A DNA stretch of 64,000 nt, taken from Leptoclinus maculatus (taxonomy: Eukaryota; Chordata; Actinopteri; Perciformes; Stichaeidae). The stretch lies in contig JAVDOI010000019.1 of the NCBI GenBank assembly GCA_032191485.1, positions 11,129,784 through 11,193,783 on the forward strand, read 5' to 3'. Below, piece by piece: positions 14,463 to 25,938 of this stretch (positions are counted from its first letter, which is position 1; each line of letters opens with the position of its first letter). The notes beneath the pieces were generated by a model that did no database searches, was not told where the DNA came from, and worked only from the letters and a program-made list of their open reading frames with translations. A program made the position numbers and the translations under genes.

Positions 14463-17400
14463 GCAAGAAAAGACGCACAGAAACTGTGAGCAAAGTGTTT
14501 TGTTTTTCTGTCCAATAGGTTTAGCAAAATGTCACCTCTGTCTAGTGTTTCGGAGAGAGGGTCCTCATGTATGAGGGGGGTCAGAATGGGACAAAGTGTG
14601 AAGCAGAGCTAATGATGGCCGTGCTCTTCACACTTTCAGAGGTGTAAGATAACTCTTTGACACACTGGAGGTATGGAGAGTATTTTAGCGCCGTTTCAGG
14701 AATAATCTCTGTGCATGCTACCAATGCCTGGAAACTCATATCACAAAAACAATATTGTGAATGACATTCATTGTTTTTTTAAGTTTTAAAGACCAAACTA
14801 CTAACAATTAATCAGCAGTTTAATCAGTTATGAAATTAATCGGTAGTTGTTGGTTGGCTCTTTGAACACTGTCTGGAACGGTCTTAATGTATGAACCCGA
14901 GTTTTTGTTTGTTGGTCAAGATACTGAACATCTTTACTGCTCATCAGACACACACTTTCTGGTAGAACGATTGATTTTAAAAACCAACACTATCAATTTT
15001 CCTCTTTTTATTCCATTGTAACATCCACACAAGTCTTAAAAGGTAGCTGCTGTCTGGGCCTTTTCTCTGCCAAGTCAGCCGGATACGCCAACCGCTGACA
15101 AATGAGGAGAAAAGTTATTAACAATGACTTAAACTCCTTGATCACTGTCGATAATTGGGCATTAGCACAAAAGGTCCATACAATACATTGTGGAGCATGT
15201 GGGCAGTCGTCATTAAATCTCAGATACCGGCGAGGTTTCTCTTTCTCATCTGCAGAACTGACAAGGCTGCATACTAAAAGAGGGAAAAGAAAGAAATGAG
15301 AGGAGTCTCGTGGGAAGGAGTGAGGTAGGGCAGACATGGCTATAACCCCCGGGGCTGTCATCATATTAAGGAGAGAATAGGTTCATCCCTGTCCCTGCCT
15401 CTGCTGCAGTGTCCCAGTGGCATGAAAACAGATTGAACCAGGAAAAAGGTCCCAAAACCTCCAGTCTGTGGTGGAAACTGCCTGCCTAAAAATCTTGTTT
15501 ATCCATTGGCATACTCCTGAAAACTAATGAATGTAGGTGAAAAAAATGTAAACTAAATGTGCATGAGGGACCAAGTGTTCTGGTTTATCTTCAGTTAAGC
15601 ACTAGTCTACTAATAGTGTTACATTTCACAAGTGGTCCTCTACTCTTTATTCAACTCTTTCAACCCTGAATCTCACAGCTTCTTAAGAGCTTAGGGGGGG
15701 TGATCAAGCATTGCTTTGAGCAGCTCATCACAGCAAACTAATGAAAATGGAGGGTTTTCTTATGTCTGGCTCTGGGCTATCATTGTACACAACTCAATTG
15801 AGAAGATCAATAAGAGCAGAGTAATAAGGTTTCTGGGCTTGGCGTTCGGTATGCCGGTGGCAGACAGTGACCTCATGCCGAGCCGAGGAGACATTTATTA
15901 CCCTGCAACAGCAAACGGACAGAAATAAGACTCAAGGTTTATGATGGGTGCCGCAGGCTTTTGTGTCCTCGTTAAATACCACAAGGAATTGAAATGGGAT
16001 TGAACGATGAATGAGCTTCTTTTGAGTACGATGCTTAGACTTAGTCGGAGCATTTTTTAAATATTAGTCTTCTGAAGTCATCTGAAAGAAGTCAAACGTC
16101 TTTTCTCATGCTGAGGCAACCACAGAGAAACGTGTGGTATTGTGGCCAAAAAGCTCTTGTGTGAACCACTTCCACCACTTTCAGTAATAACACCCCCACA
16201 TGCACTCAAACACTATCAACTGAAGGCCAAATAATAATGCGAGGACAAGGATCCATGTTTGCTCTACTGCTTTCCTACAGCTGTTTACACACTATTGACT
16301 ATCCTTTAAGTAAATCCAATACTAAAATGACAAAAGACAAAATGAAGTGCCCTTTAAAGTTTATTGAAATTTTCATTTGGTGTTCCCAAAAGGCTCCAAA
16401 TGGCTTTCCCCCCCTCCTATAAAAAGTGCCCATAAAGGTGACTTACTTCACTGACTAAAGAGTTATACAGAGGGCAGATTCTGTATAGTTATTTTTTAGA
16501 CCGACAGTATGAGAAAATTAAAAAAATAAATACATCTTTTAACATTAAAAGCACATAAACACATTCTAGTAGAAACCCAAAATACAAGCATGAACCTGAA
16601 TGCATAAATTCATAATGTCTCCTTTAAAGGCACGCTCTTGGATCGTCTAAAGAAGAACCTGAGAGGTCTTAATGTCATATTATAGATATCTGTGGAGCCA
16701 TAAGGACGTATCTCCACACGCCGTGGAGGCACTGAGCTGTGCTGCAACAGTCCCCCGAAGAACCCAGTCTTCACTTCGCATGTCTCCGCTCCCTTAACGA
16801 CTTCACCGGTGAGGTTTAATGTGCTAATTGGTTTCATAATCTGGAGTCAATTTGCGGCCTAATTAGACGCAAACGCATTGGTTCCCCCACGCCCCTCTCT
16901 CTGGGGAGGAGTTGCAGGGCTATTGGTTGCTCGCCTGCCGCATTGCATGCCACAGATGAGCAGCGAAAACTGGCTTGCAATGTGCCAGTCTGGCAGCCTC
17001 GACCTGCTCCTCAGAGTCCCCGTCTTATGAGCGGGACTCGGCACAGCACATGACCACGAGTGAAGCCTTGAATGAAGGAAGCGGGTCAGAAATCGGTCCG
17101 CTCCTGCTCCAGGATTGAGACGGACAGCTGACATTAACAATTCAGGCAGCTCCACAAGTGGAAACACATACAGCAGAGCCAGCAGGAATCGATACATCTT
17201 GAATATTTATACTGCTGGAGAGATCACCTGGCTCCTGGACGCACACAAGAGGAAATCAATAGAACAATGTAGTCATGTTGGATCAGAGTGTGATAATGGG
17301 CAAAGGATTGACCACCGCGGAGCACTTCAGCACAGAGAGTCAGAGTCTGGTGCAACTGTCTTCCTCACTCTGTATGAGTTTTAGTTGCCTGCAGGTTGAG

Positions 17401-19503
17401 CCGGTACAGTGGCTACCAACAACACAAGGAAGAGCTTTAGTAAAATAGCTTTATAAATGAATAAGAACAAATGCTGATGCCTCCCGACTAAAAGAGCAGC
17501 TAACCCTGTAATAACAGAGAAGTGGGCTGTTTTCCCTCGAGGAATTACTTCTGTTTAGCAGCGACTACTGCAGAAAAAGAGAAACTTAGAAGGTGAGTAA
17601 GTGCAACAGCGCTTGTAGAGATACAGTATATAAACCTGCTGTGCACCCGTGTGTGTCTAACATGCACAACTATGAACAACTTAGCAAGCCTCCTACAAAC
17701 ATGCATGCGCTCTCTTGCAGAAGAAATGAAGACATTATTCAGCTGGAAGATGGATATCTGCACTTCCATCAAGATAAAGATGGCATCCGACGAGTGATAA
17801 CTCATGCTGTCGCCAACAGATTAGTGCACGTCTATTGAAGCTCCCAGGTTTTAAATCATTTCAATAAACGCATTCACAAACACGCCCTCATCTTTTAACT
17901 CCTGCCAACCCTTCATGAAGATACAGGTGTGGCTTATTTCCTTTTGCATCAGCACCGACGTCACTATGACGTGGCTTCATCTGCACTCCGGTATGTCAGG
18001 CTTGTTAGGCATCTCAGTGACTCAATGAGACAGGCCGTCTTAGTCCCTTTCACCTGATGATTTCAGCATTACACATTTTGGATAAGATTCCTGAATCCTG
18101 ACGCACAAACGCATCATTTAGCATCACCGTCTGTGGTCCAGCTGCCACAACGAACAGCCTGTAAATCAATGATCAATAGTAATTCTCTACTAATAAGAAT
18201 AAACCCCAAATCTGCCCCAGATCCCACCAGAAGCATTCCTCCTCCCACATCCCCATCTCTCGCAGTCACAGCTCTGGATCAGCAGTATGAAGATGCTGCA
18301 CCGACTGTTACTGGGTTCAAAAGCCCGCTAGTGGGTGTTGGTGTTGGGGGGGGGGGGGGGGGGGTGCATGCCACAGAGCAGGAGAGAGGCCTTGTGTACC
18401 CAGTGGCCTACTTTTATCAAGTGCCTGACGTGCCATTCAGTGCCTGGCACTGCAGCAAAGGGGCCTGCAGCCGTCTAAACATTCCCACTGAATCAAAGTA
18501 GCCTCCGAACAGACAGACAGACGGCGCTTCAATGTCAAAGTCGGTGCAGTGGAGATGCACACAGACAATGTGATTCCTATCTGTTTGTCTCTTTTTTTTC
18601 CTGCCCGGGGCAGCTCCACTGATTGCATCCTCTGGAAAAAAAACAAAAAAACCTCACCATGGGACGGATCAGATGGTCGTTTCCTAGCAACAGGTGGTAA
18701 GAAAGATACTGGCCTGGCTCGAAGGATGGAGAGGAGCGGCTACTCGGGAGACGAAAAAAAAAAAAACGTTCTCCTTCATGAATTATGCCGATTCTGAATA
18801 GAATAATACGGACTCGAGGACTCGCATGAATACCAATCGGAGCCCGAGGCTCGGTCATGGAAATTAATGACATCACTTCTGAATGCGGGTCGAGCGCGAG
18901 GCAGTCGGTACTTGGCAGAGCGTCAAGCCGAGGACACGATAAGAGTGATGCAAAAATCCAATGGAAAACTGTTAAGAGGGGGAGGTACTGCAAACGGTGG
19001 CAGCAGAGAAATGACATGTTGAAGTGTTTAAAATACGATCATCATCCGCCGTTAACCAAACTTTTCTCCTCTCCTTCTGTCCTCCGTTCCATCTTTGCAG
19101 AGCTCAATACCAGTTTGATTATCACCGCTTATTTGCTACCTTTAAAAGCTGCAGCAGAGCAGGAACAGAAGATTTGAAAAAAGGTGTTTTGTATCCATCT
19201 CTGTCGCCCACTCTTGATGTGCAGAAATGACAGGGTGTTAACTGGCACTTTAACAGCACTGTTGAACTAATTACATGGTGAGAGGTATTCTACGAATCCC
19301 GGATGACTGAAGCATCGCGCTCACGTTGACGGAAGGACGAGAGGGAGTGGGGGGGGGGGGGATAAAAGAAAATGAAACACAAGTGCTCGAGTAAATGAAA
19401 GGACATATTCTCAAAGTGCTGCTCCGCTGCTATCAAAGTAGTGAGTAGAGTAATGAATGCAGTACCGAGGCTCAATGGGAGTGGTACAAATAGATGTTAT
19501 TAC

Positions 19504-19546
<43 letters not shown>

Positions 19547-21001
19547 GGAACACGGTGAAAGTGTGATTTTCTTAAGTGTGCCTACAGTTTGAGGCCAACA
19601 ACACCCAACCAGAGCAGCTGCTCGTCAGCACATCAATACGCACCCAACGCTTCGCTCCTCATTGAGTCCAAAATAGTTTTTTGTTGAGTCATGCTTCGCT
19701 GCTTGGCCCGATGCAGCTGACGCACACATATTTGGAGCTCGTCCCCCATCCTCACACCTCTCCCCTCCCCTGGTTTTTGTCTCCCCCCCTCACCTTCCCT
19801 TCCCCTGATCTTCCTTTCCTCACCTCCTCTGTCCTAAAACCATTCCTCTACTCATCTTCCACCCTCTTCTTTCTCCCCGTAAGTATTTTCAATAAGAAAC
19901 CGTCCAGTTCAGTTAACCTTTCACGGCTCCTGACCAGACTCCTCATTTTGCTCTCCGACCCCCTTGTGTCTCTGCTGAAACTCAAATAATATTTTGGGGT
20001 CATCAAGTTTGCTTCACCATGGCAACAGCAGCTGCCGCTTGTTTACTCACTAGGCACATTTCTACTGCTCCGTACACACTTACAGCTGCAATGCCTTTGA
20101 ACGACCCTGGATTTCAATCATGATTTGAATCAGCAGCCCAGAGCAGGGTGAAGAAACAATCGTACCAAAGGAGTGACGTGTCTTTACACGCCTTTGTACA
20201 GATTTCCATCACCTTTTCCAAATTTCCCGGCACAGTTTGGTTGACAGGTATGTGATCGAGTTGTACATTTGGAGATGGAGCTGATTCGGAATGTATTCAA
20301 TTCCTTTTTTAAAGTTTTCTTTTACTGATATAACGTTTACGTTGTGACCACCAGTCCTGATACAGTCCTGGTACGGTGTAGGCGGCTGTAGACACAGCAA
20401 TACCCATGAGCTTCAGCCGCCGTTGAGAGGCCAGTCAGAGGTTCCAATCACAGCTGTAGCAAATTCAAAACACGTGGGAACAAAACAAGAAGCCGTAGTT
20501 GTTGAAATTTATCCAAATTAGACTTTGAATCCGAAAGTGAAGCTTTATTTAAGCTGCAGATTGTGTTATCAGGTTTCTAAAGAGCTTCCACTCGTCTTTC
20601 GCAGCACATATGACATAATACAAGGCTTAGTGATTGAATAATCTCGACCACAATGCACCTTGGGAGTCTCACTTTACTTAACTGACATTGCTATGTACTC
20701 AACCTTGAGAAACTAATGTACCGGTAAATTCCATGTAACTTTGCATTGCTTACCCAACATGAAGTTGGGTAACAGTGAAGTCAAAGCATCAGCGAACACC
20801 TTCAGCTCTCACCTTGCACATCATCATGTCGCTGACCCTCTGCTGCATGGACTGCCCGGCTTTGGGCCTGACCAGGAGGTAGAGGGCTTTGACCTCGGGG
20901 CAGGACCTCAGCAGCTTCTCCACCAGCACTTTGCCCATGAAGCCCGTTGCTCCTGTGATCAGCACGTTCTTGCCGGCGTAGTATTCCGGTATGGACGCCA
21001 T
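694..21001 (-). CDS. far1: far1: fatty acyl-CoA reductase 1, complete CDS in 11 coding exons (515 aa)
   Basis: The enzyme reduces long-chain acyl-CoA to fatty alcohol with NADPH, feeding ether-lipid and plasmalogen synthesis as a tail-anchored protein of the peroxisome membrane (family knowledge). Exons were joined by hand at GT-AG junctions: 20813-21001, 10469-10644, 7749-7928, 6721-6898, 4911-4955, 4705-4823, 3639-3706, 1623-1794, 1408-1537, 1018-1145 and 694-856. They total 1,548 nt including TGA, and every junction keeps frame. Visible motifs are the Rossmann GATGFMG (residues 17-23), the YxxxK pair Y204/K208, the Male-sterility/NAD-binding domain (about 15-285), the FAR_C domain (about 356-450) and C-terminal hydrophobic stretches at about 468-483 and 492-507. 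Arg480, mutated in a human FAR1 disorder as I recall, is conserved. The chosen start ATG (21001) has a strong context (G at -3, G at +4). MASIPEYY and the ending RASSTITN resemble FAR1 more than FAR2; a lineage-specific far1 duplicate is not excluded. Confidence 0.95.
1018..1145 (-). CDS. far1: far1 coding exon 10 (residues 420-462)
   Basis: The acceptor is TATCTTGCAG. The exon reads TFNFDVRQLNWPEYIENYC, GTKKYVLNEDMSDIPAARQ, the end of FAR_C leading to the membrane anchor. The donor is AA|GTAAGT. Confidence 0.95.
1408..1537 (-). CDS. far1: far1 coding exon 9 (residues 376-419)
   Basis: The acceptor is CGCTCTAG. The exon encodes MMRIFNRLHKAIGLLEYFS, WEWNSENMSMLMSQL and TPEDRK of the FAR_C domain. 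The donor is AAG|GTAAGC. The flanking introns are only 85 and 262 nt, and I saw no second copy of this exon in either. Confidence 0.95.
1623..1794 (-). CDS. far1: far1 coding exon 8 (residues 319-376)
   Basis: The acceptor is CATTTTGCAG. The exon reads HHVMSSFKRNPLDQAFRRP, NANITSNYLINQYW and ALIYDLVLRLSGQKP, marking the start of the FAR_C domain. The donor CA|GTAAGA makes residue 376 Gln, where the mammalian sequences I recall have Arg. Confidence 0.93.
3639..3706 (-). CDS. far1: far1 coding exon 7 (residues 296-319)
   Basis: The acceptor is ACCTTGCAG. The exon encodes PKTALVYNCTSGGINPFHW followed by GEI, the FAR-typical stretch between the two domains. The donor is G|GTAGGT, phase 1. Confidence 0.95.
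4255..4570 (+). repeat. interspersed repeat, copy 1
   Basis: It contains agtctatgagaaaatgactc and about 40 identical bases shared with 52163-52202, plus further similarity (gagtttatggtctca, gatgttcatttagta, attatggtcca). It begins near ccagggggcgactcc. I recall this family as common in percomorph genomes. It lies in a far1 intron. Confidence 0.65.
4705..4823 (-). CDS. far1: far1 coding exon 6 (residues 257-296)
   Basis: The acceptor is TGTGATCAG. The translation AGKGILRTMRANNDAVAD, then LIPVDVVINLTLAAGWYTAER, closes the NAD-binding domain. The donor AG|GTCAGT splits Arg296. Confidence 0.95.
4911..4955 (-). CDS. far1: far1 coding exon 5, 45-nt exon (residues 242-256)
   Basis: This small exon encodes GWIDNFNGPSGVFIA, a segment nearly invariant in vertebrate FAR1 as I recall it. 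The acceptor is ACACCTCAG and the donor GTAAGTG, both phase 0. It is separated from the next exon by only 87 nt. Confidence 0.95.
4956..6720 (-). other. far1 intron between coding exons 4 and 5, unremarkable
   Basis: This 1.8-kb intron has a GC-richer patch around 5,460-5,660. No recognisable coding exon, RNA gene or strong tandem repeat was seen. Confidence 0.5.
6721..6898 (-). CDS. far1: far1 coding exon 4 with the YxxxK active site (residues 182-241)
   Basis: The acceptor is TGTCTCCAG. The exon reads WMDDGIVRDITPRLIGDRP, then YTYTKALAEYLVQQEQ and IIRPSIVGASWKEPFP. Y204 and K208 are the catalytic YxxxK pair of the short-chain-dehydrogenase-like fold. The donor GTGAGTC sits at phase 0. Confidence 0.95.
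7749..7928 (-). CDS. far1: far1 coding exon 3 (residues 122-182)
   Basis: The acceptor is CTCCGGCAG. The translation HALQLNVIATQQLLSLA, then FVHISTAYANCNRKHI and EVIYPPPVEPKKL, matches the central Rossmann portion of FAR1. The HxSTAY strand-loop is the family's Ser/Thr region near the active site. The donor is GA|GTGAGT, splitting Glu182. Confidence 0.95.
9042..9076 (+). repeat. (GT)n microsatellite
   Basis: A pure GT run of about 34 bp in a far1 intron. Confidence 0.97.
10469..10644 (-). CDS. far1: far1 coding exon 2 (residues 64-122)
   Basis: The acceptor is TCTGGCAG and the exon starts LFDRVREDDPDF. It contains the FAR signature INVVFHCAATIRFDEPL of the Rossmann core. The donor is AA|GTGAGG, leaving two bases of Lys122. 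The preceding intron is 10.2 kb. Confidence 0.95.
11309..11361 (+). repeat. (AC)n microsatellite
   Basis: A pure AC run of about 53 bp in far1 intron 2. Confidence 0.97.
12082..12951. mobile_element. 870-bp non-autonomous DNA transposon-like element, internally rearranged
   Basis: Both ends carry the same inverted sequence: ctatggaagcccattcc... at 12082 and its exact reverse complement ending at 12951. The match covers 24 bp plus an adjoining A/T run. The direct repeat TAAA flanks the element (12078-12081 and 12952-12955). There is no coding capacity. The interior is A/T-rich with an inverted duplication and a third terminal-like copy at 12420-12443. It looks like a MITE; the superfamily is not recognised. 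Confidence 0.7.
12299..12332 (+). repeat. (AT)n run between A and T tracts
   Basis: A run of about 33 bp of alternating AT, flanked by A and T homopolymers, near the centre of the inverted structure at 12.08-12.45 kb. Confidence 0.95.
14415..14458 (+). repeat. (AG)n microsatellite
   Basis: A pure AG run of about 44 bp in far1 intron 2. Confidence 0.97.
19508..19542 (+). repeat. (GA)n microsatellite
   Basis: A pure GA run of about 35 bp in far1 intron 2. Confidence 0.97.
20813..21001 (-). CDS. far1: far1 coding exon 1 (residues 1-63)
   Basis: It begins MASIPEYY and holds the NADPH-binding TGATGFMG turn, followed by KVLVEKLLRSCPEV and ending DMMMCK. The donor is GTGAGAGC (20812 downward), phase 0. 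The exon is exactly 63 codons. The start context GGCGGCATGG is strong. Confidence 0.95.
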
Positions 21002-21094
21002 GCCGCCGGCCGCTGTGCAGCTGTCCGTCAGTCGGGTCTGTCCGTCTGCTGCCTGCTCTCCCAACCCGCCGAGGTCCCGGTCCTCAGACCGCTC
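21002..21094 (-). other. far1: far1 exon 2, 5' UTR part
   Basis: The minus strand shows a pyrimidine-rich tract ending CTGTACAG (acceptor AG at 21096-21095), then 93 nt up to the ATG at 21001. These 93 nt are open in the far1 frame, as 31 codons without a stop. An upstream in-frame ATG in exon 1 could therefore extend the protein through this segment. Confidence 0.75.
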
Positions 21095-21544
21095 CTGTAC
21101 AGGGAGCAGGAGGATATGAATGTGAGTGAGGGCAGCCACGTGGTTTAAATACCGCATCAGGAAGTACTTGTGTGTTGTGAATACACAGTGAGTTTGATGA
21201 AGCGGTTCAGTGAGGAGTCAAACCTGAACTGTGAATCAGACTTATGTGGCAAAGGTTGTAAAGAGAAGTTCTGCATGAATGTAATGTTAATGACTTCAGC
21301 TTGATATATATTTGGTGGGAAAAAAAACACATTTCAACAAATTCAAAACATGGATCTGTGGTTAACTGCCAGGAGAAATATCATGCAACTAGTCTGCAAA
21401 GTAGATGAATATTCAAACATTTATTTATAGAGAAAACTAAAACATTTTAACTTTGTTTTACAAAATGAGTAAAGCAAAGTTTAAGTCAATCCCAGTCACT
21501 TCCACACAGTGAGGCATTCAGTTTATTATTCAAACATGAACGAA

Positions 21545-21549
21545 CCCCC

Positions 21550-21580
<31 letters not shown>
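21545..21580 (+). repeat. poly(C) run followed by (CA)n
   Basis: About 22 C followed by seven CA units in far1 intron 1. Confidence 0.95.
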
Positions 21581-21582
<2 letters not shown>

Positions 21583-23484
21583 ACACACTCCTTTGGTGTG
21601 GGACACTGTGACCGTACGTCTCCACAATCGACCCGCCACAACAGCACAGGATGTACAACTACAATCACACCATACGTCAATATCCCAATCTTCTATCTGC
21701 TCCCAAAGTTACACCAAGAACACTTCAAGCTTGTTTTGGAGACGTCGCATGACATCCAGCCGTCGCTGCGTTTCTTCGTGTAATCTCTCTCGTTCCACAA
21801 GGTCTCAGGGGAGTTTCTCCGAAACTCAGCTTGTCGTGTTGACTCAGGGTTATCCTTGCATGATGATGATGAGATTTACATGGCGACAGATCCAAGCCAA
21901 CATTAGCTGGAGGCCTTGCTGGTGAGCCATAACATTTAACAACAATCTCCAGCCATTGACACGCAGTCACAGTCAAGAATGCCTCAAACAATAGGTTCAC
22001 ACACCTGCTAAGATACACACACAGTCTTGCACTCTGCGTCATTCTTTCAATGATTTCTGCCACACTCATTCTACGGCAACTTAATTGGATCAATCACTGG
22101 GCTAATGGACGTAGTCTAATGGACTGCGCCTGCTTATTTGGGCCAATTCAATACCATGAATCAGGAGCTGCGTTTGCTGCTTTAGCAGTGGCAGGCGGCC
22201 AGGTCCTAAAAAGTCCTGATCCCGAAAAAAACAACAACACCACAATAGAAGCTGACGAGGCTTCAGCTACTGGTCATTAGCTTAGACACCGAATCAGCAC
22301 GACAGAGCTTCCTGATTGGGCAAAATTTGGGTCAACTGTGGGTTAAACCGTCAATAAACCTAAATGACTGAATACATGTTTCCCCACTTGTCCCTAGTAG
22401 TACATTGTGATGGCTTTGGTTTCATGTGCTCAGGTTGTGAGGTATTCTCACACCTCATCACTACTTTTTGCAGAAATGTATGTAGTATCAGCCCTCTGAC
22501 AAACTAGGGCTGCAACTAATGGTTATTTTATTTTGTGGATTTTATTGCAGTTCTTTGTATGATTTGATGGCTGCCATTCTTTCAGGACGCGAGAGAGGAG
22601 GAACACACACCAGTGTTGGAGAGGTGCTGATCACGGTGAAAGCACAAGTGTTAACATTTTTTTTAATTATTTCATAAATTACCGACGTTTCAACATGACA
22701 CCTTCTCACTACTCTGAAGAACTATTTTCCTTTACACGTATAGTGTGCTGCCAGACGTTTACCGTCACCCTGGTTTGGAAGAGTAATGTTGGTATCTTTT
22801 AGAGAAGCAGCACAGCTCATTCATAACTATATGGCTTCATACATAGAACAAAGGGGATTTGTCTGCGTTATTTTGAATGCTGTATTGTGCTGCCAAACAT
22901 TTACAGTCTGAGACTTTTATCTTTAATCCCTTTAGACAATAGCTCTGAGCCGGCATGTGACTTCAGCTGTGTGTCCCTCTGATCATTGTGCTGGATGTGT
23001 GAGCTAAAAGCTTCGCAGCCACGCTGCCAATGTTGCTGTTCATTTGTGTGTGTGACAGGATGACAGCTTCCTGTCTCTGGTTGGCATCATCTTCTTTTTT
23101 TTCGAGACCAATCATAGGAGCAGCGCAACATTTGCCAACCAGCCACTTAAACAAAAAAACTAAAGAAAAAGCGGCTGACGGTGCTTAGTTGTAAAATGTT
23201 GCACATGGCAACAAAAGCACAACATTTAGCCAAGATTGTCTCTCGATCAGCACTTTTAGGGACTCAGTTGAGCTTGTGATTTGTACACAAGATGAGTTTT
23301 TTTCCCCCTGCCGTCTGCTTCTTTCATCCTCTCTCCTGGACTGACATTCCCGGCAAGTCTGCCCCCAAAGACAGAAGACGGAAATCAAATCCTCCTGAGC
23401 CAAACGTGGCCCAGATAACAAAACAGTCTTGTATTAACTTGCTTTCCTTCCTTCTGTGCTTGCAATATTGAATTACACTCCCTT

Positions 23485-23652
<168 letters not shown>

Positions 23653-25896
23653 AGTCACTGGTGTGCAGTGGAAAAGAGGCATCACAGAAAAGAAGGGCCG
23701 GCTTTTCAAACGCAAAGTCCACTGAGCTTTACATTTACACAAATTCTGACGGATTAGTTAATCCCTTTAATCTGGATATATAATTTACAGAGAAGGTAAT
23801 ATCTGCAGATTTAGTACTCCGTAATGCAGAGACGGTAAAATAAAAAAAGGTCAGTCAAGGTCCTCTGCCGGCATTCCAGCGTTGTGCTTCACAGAGATTC
23901 CCTGTGGACACGAGGACAAGAGCAGGGGGCCTGACAGTCACCACGGATTAAACGCCCGACAATGGAAATGTTCCTGCAGCTGGAAAAGTGTTGGAATGGA
24001 CCCGCACATATCTAACCTCAGAAGAATGCAGTAGTGGGTGTTCACAACGCCACTGTCAGCCTCTCCTTCTTTGCCTGTCAGTTAGGCTGATCATGTCCAG
24101 GCTGCGGCTATGAGCCAGCATGGAAACCGGAGCTAAACTGGTTACGTTGAAGAGTCCGGTTTCTGCCGCTTCATACTGAAATCCCACAGTGATTACTGGG
24201 GCTGAGTCAGGGCTCAACGCTAGCTTTTAAATGTGGCATCTGCTTTTGGTTGACGAAACTGAAAATACGGTTGCCATTTTTAGTCGCCTTATTAAGATGC
24301 TATGCAGTTATACATCATCTGAAAGTTACTGGGAGGAACTTTCAACTGTTTATGAAACAGTCTCAAGTGAATTCTGATGCCTCTGTATGACCTACATAAG
24401 TAAACGAGACCATCAGAGAGATGATTGATTATTTCTGTATAGTTGTTCTTAATGCTGGTCATCGGTGACACCGGGTCGGATTCCACCCAAACTCAGGTGA
24501 AATCATCACAAGTTCACCAGAAACTCTTTCAGCTCAGACTGCAGCCGGGGCCTCCAGCAGCGACAAGCACTCCACTAAGGAGTAGAGCTCAGCGCCTGGC
24601 TGCAGCGTACTAGGAGGCAACACCGACAACACGCTGCAGGAGGGAAGGGAGGCACAGGAGAACCAGAACCAGGACTGAACCAGGGCAGCCTGTCAGACAC
24701 CTGCTGCAGTCAAATTGAGGGATTTTCTAAGAGGAACTCAGGGTCTCGGAAACACTACCGCCTTGTCCATCATCTCTACTTTCAGAGATGTCCTCCAATC
24801 TCAATTTCTGTTTGCTGTCCCTATATTTTAATATGTTAATGGCTACCAATGGCAACTGTTACTTTCGAGCCCGGTGGGAATCATTTTCCATTTTTCGATT
24901 CGGCAGCCAGACAGTTGTCCTCGTCAATCATACGCAGAGCGAAGCTCAGACGACGTGTGTCGGCATTGGCATTGACCTCGCCGTGTTGTGTCACTGATGA
25001 ATAAGACGGCATTCTTTTTACAGTCTGCATTACGACTTGAAAGGAGAAATGTCAAAAGCACCGGGCAGCAAGGACGAGCACTTAAACCTTAAGGGACCAG
25101 CTTCTCAGGTTATGAAGCCATCAAAGCACTGCGTCATGTCCAAAGTCACTCGGGGTCGTTTCAAAAGTAAAGTTTGGAGATGCTCGAGGCTGAAGAGTGC
25201 GGCTCAGCTGCAGCACTCCGGCCTTATTTCATGCTTCCTTTTCTTGTGACTGAGTTTTTTTTTTTCTGTGTTCCTCAAAGCTCCGCTCGGCGGGAGGTCC
25301 ATGCTGTTTGTCGGAGGCCGGTTGTTTTAAGCCGCAGCTCTGCAGCCCTTCTGCTGCCTCCGGCCTTTCCTCACACAACCCCTCTATTAGTGGGTCAGCT
25401 GTGTGCTGCTGGAGACACAGGCAAACATGGAGCGCTACAGCTGCACAATGGCCAAGACTATTATCAATGGACAAAAGCCGACAGAGGAGGGGAGTGTGGG
25501 AAAAATAGATAGAGCAAAATGCAGACAACAATTAAGGCAGCATTCGACTTGAATGCCAGTGCAAAGCAACACAAAGGAGAAGTCAGTGCCTTTCACTGAA
25601 TAAATAAAAACAACCTAGAAAGCAGAGTTAAGTGTACTACCAGGCGTTTCTACATCCTGGTGCCAACATGGAGACTTCTGAAAACACGAGTCCAACTTGT
25701 GAACTCAAGCCAGGAGACAGGAAGGTCTCAGGGGGCCAAACACGTCTCGTCTTATCCAGGATCCAAGACTCCCAGAGTGGAAACCACCACCAACACCGTG
25801 TACAATACACAGGAGGTGAGCAGCTCCGCCTGCGTACAAAGGATGCGTTCAGGCCCAGTATTGAGTTGTAGGTCAACCGTTGTTTCGGCATTATAA

Positions 25897-25938
25897 TCAT
25901 CCACAGCTCCTTCCGCTTCAGGAAGGAGCTGTGGATGA
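25897..25938. other. perfect 18-bp inverted repeat with 6-nt loop
   Basis: The left arm tcatccacagctccttcc (25897-25914) and right arm ggaaggagctgtggatga (25921-25938) are exact reverse complements around gcttca. The structure could fold as a stem-loop in DNA or RNA. No known element was recognised. Confidence 0.85.

Larger units (their letters stand above)
10645..20812 (-). other. far1 intron 2 (10.2 kb), repeat-bearing
   Basis: This long intron contains (AC)n at 11309-11361, a nested repeat complex at 11862-12987 and (AG)n at 14415-14458. It also has a repeat fragment at about 14785-14850, a G run at about 18349-18363, another near 19350-19361 and (GA)n at 19508-19542. No exon homologous to known proteins was recognised. 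The stretch 18,830-18,960, around an AAATTAATGACATCAC core, is non-repetitive and could be regulatory, but this is only an impression. Confidence 0.55.

Noticed and set aside
694..21001. Assignment to far2 instead of far1
   Set aside because: The N-terminus MASIPEYY, GDRPNTYTYTKALAEY and the last-exon anchor agree better with FAR1 as I recall the two paralogs. A few positions (TFNFDVRQLNW) are shared with FAR2, so a database alignment would settle it.
25897..25938. The stem-loop as a microRNA precursor
   Set aside because: An 18-bp perfect stem with a 6-nt loop is shorter than a normal animal pre-miRNA, and the flanks do not extend the pairing.
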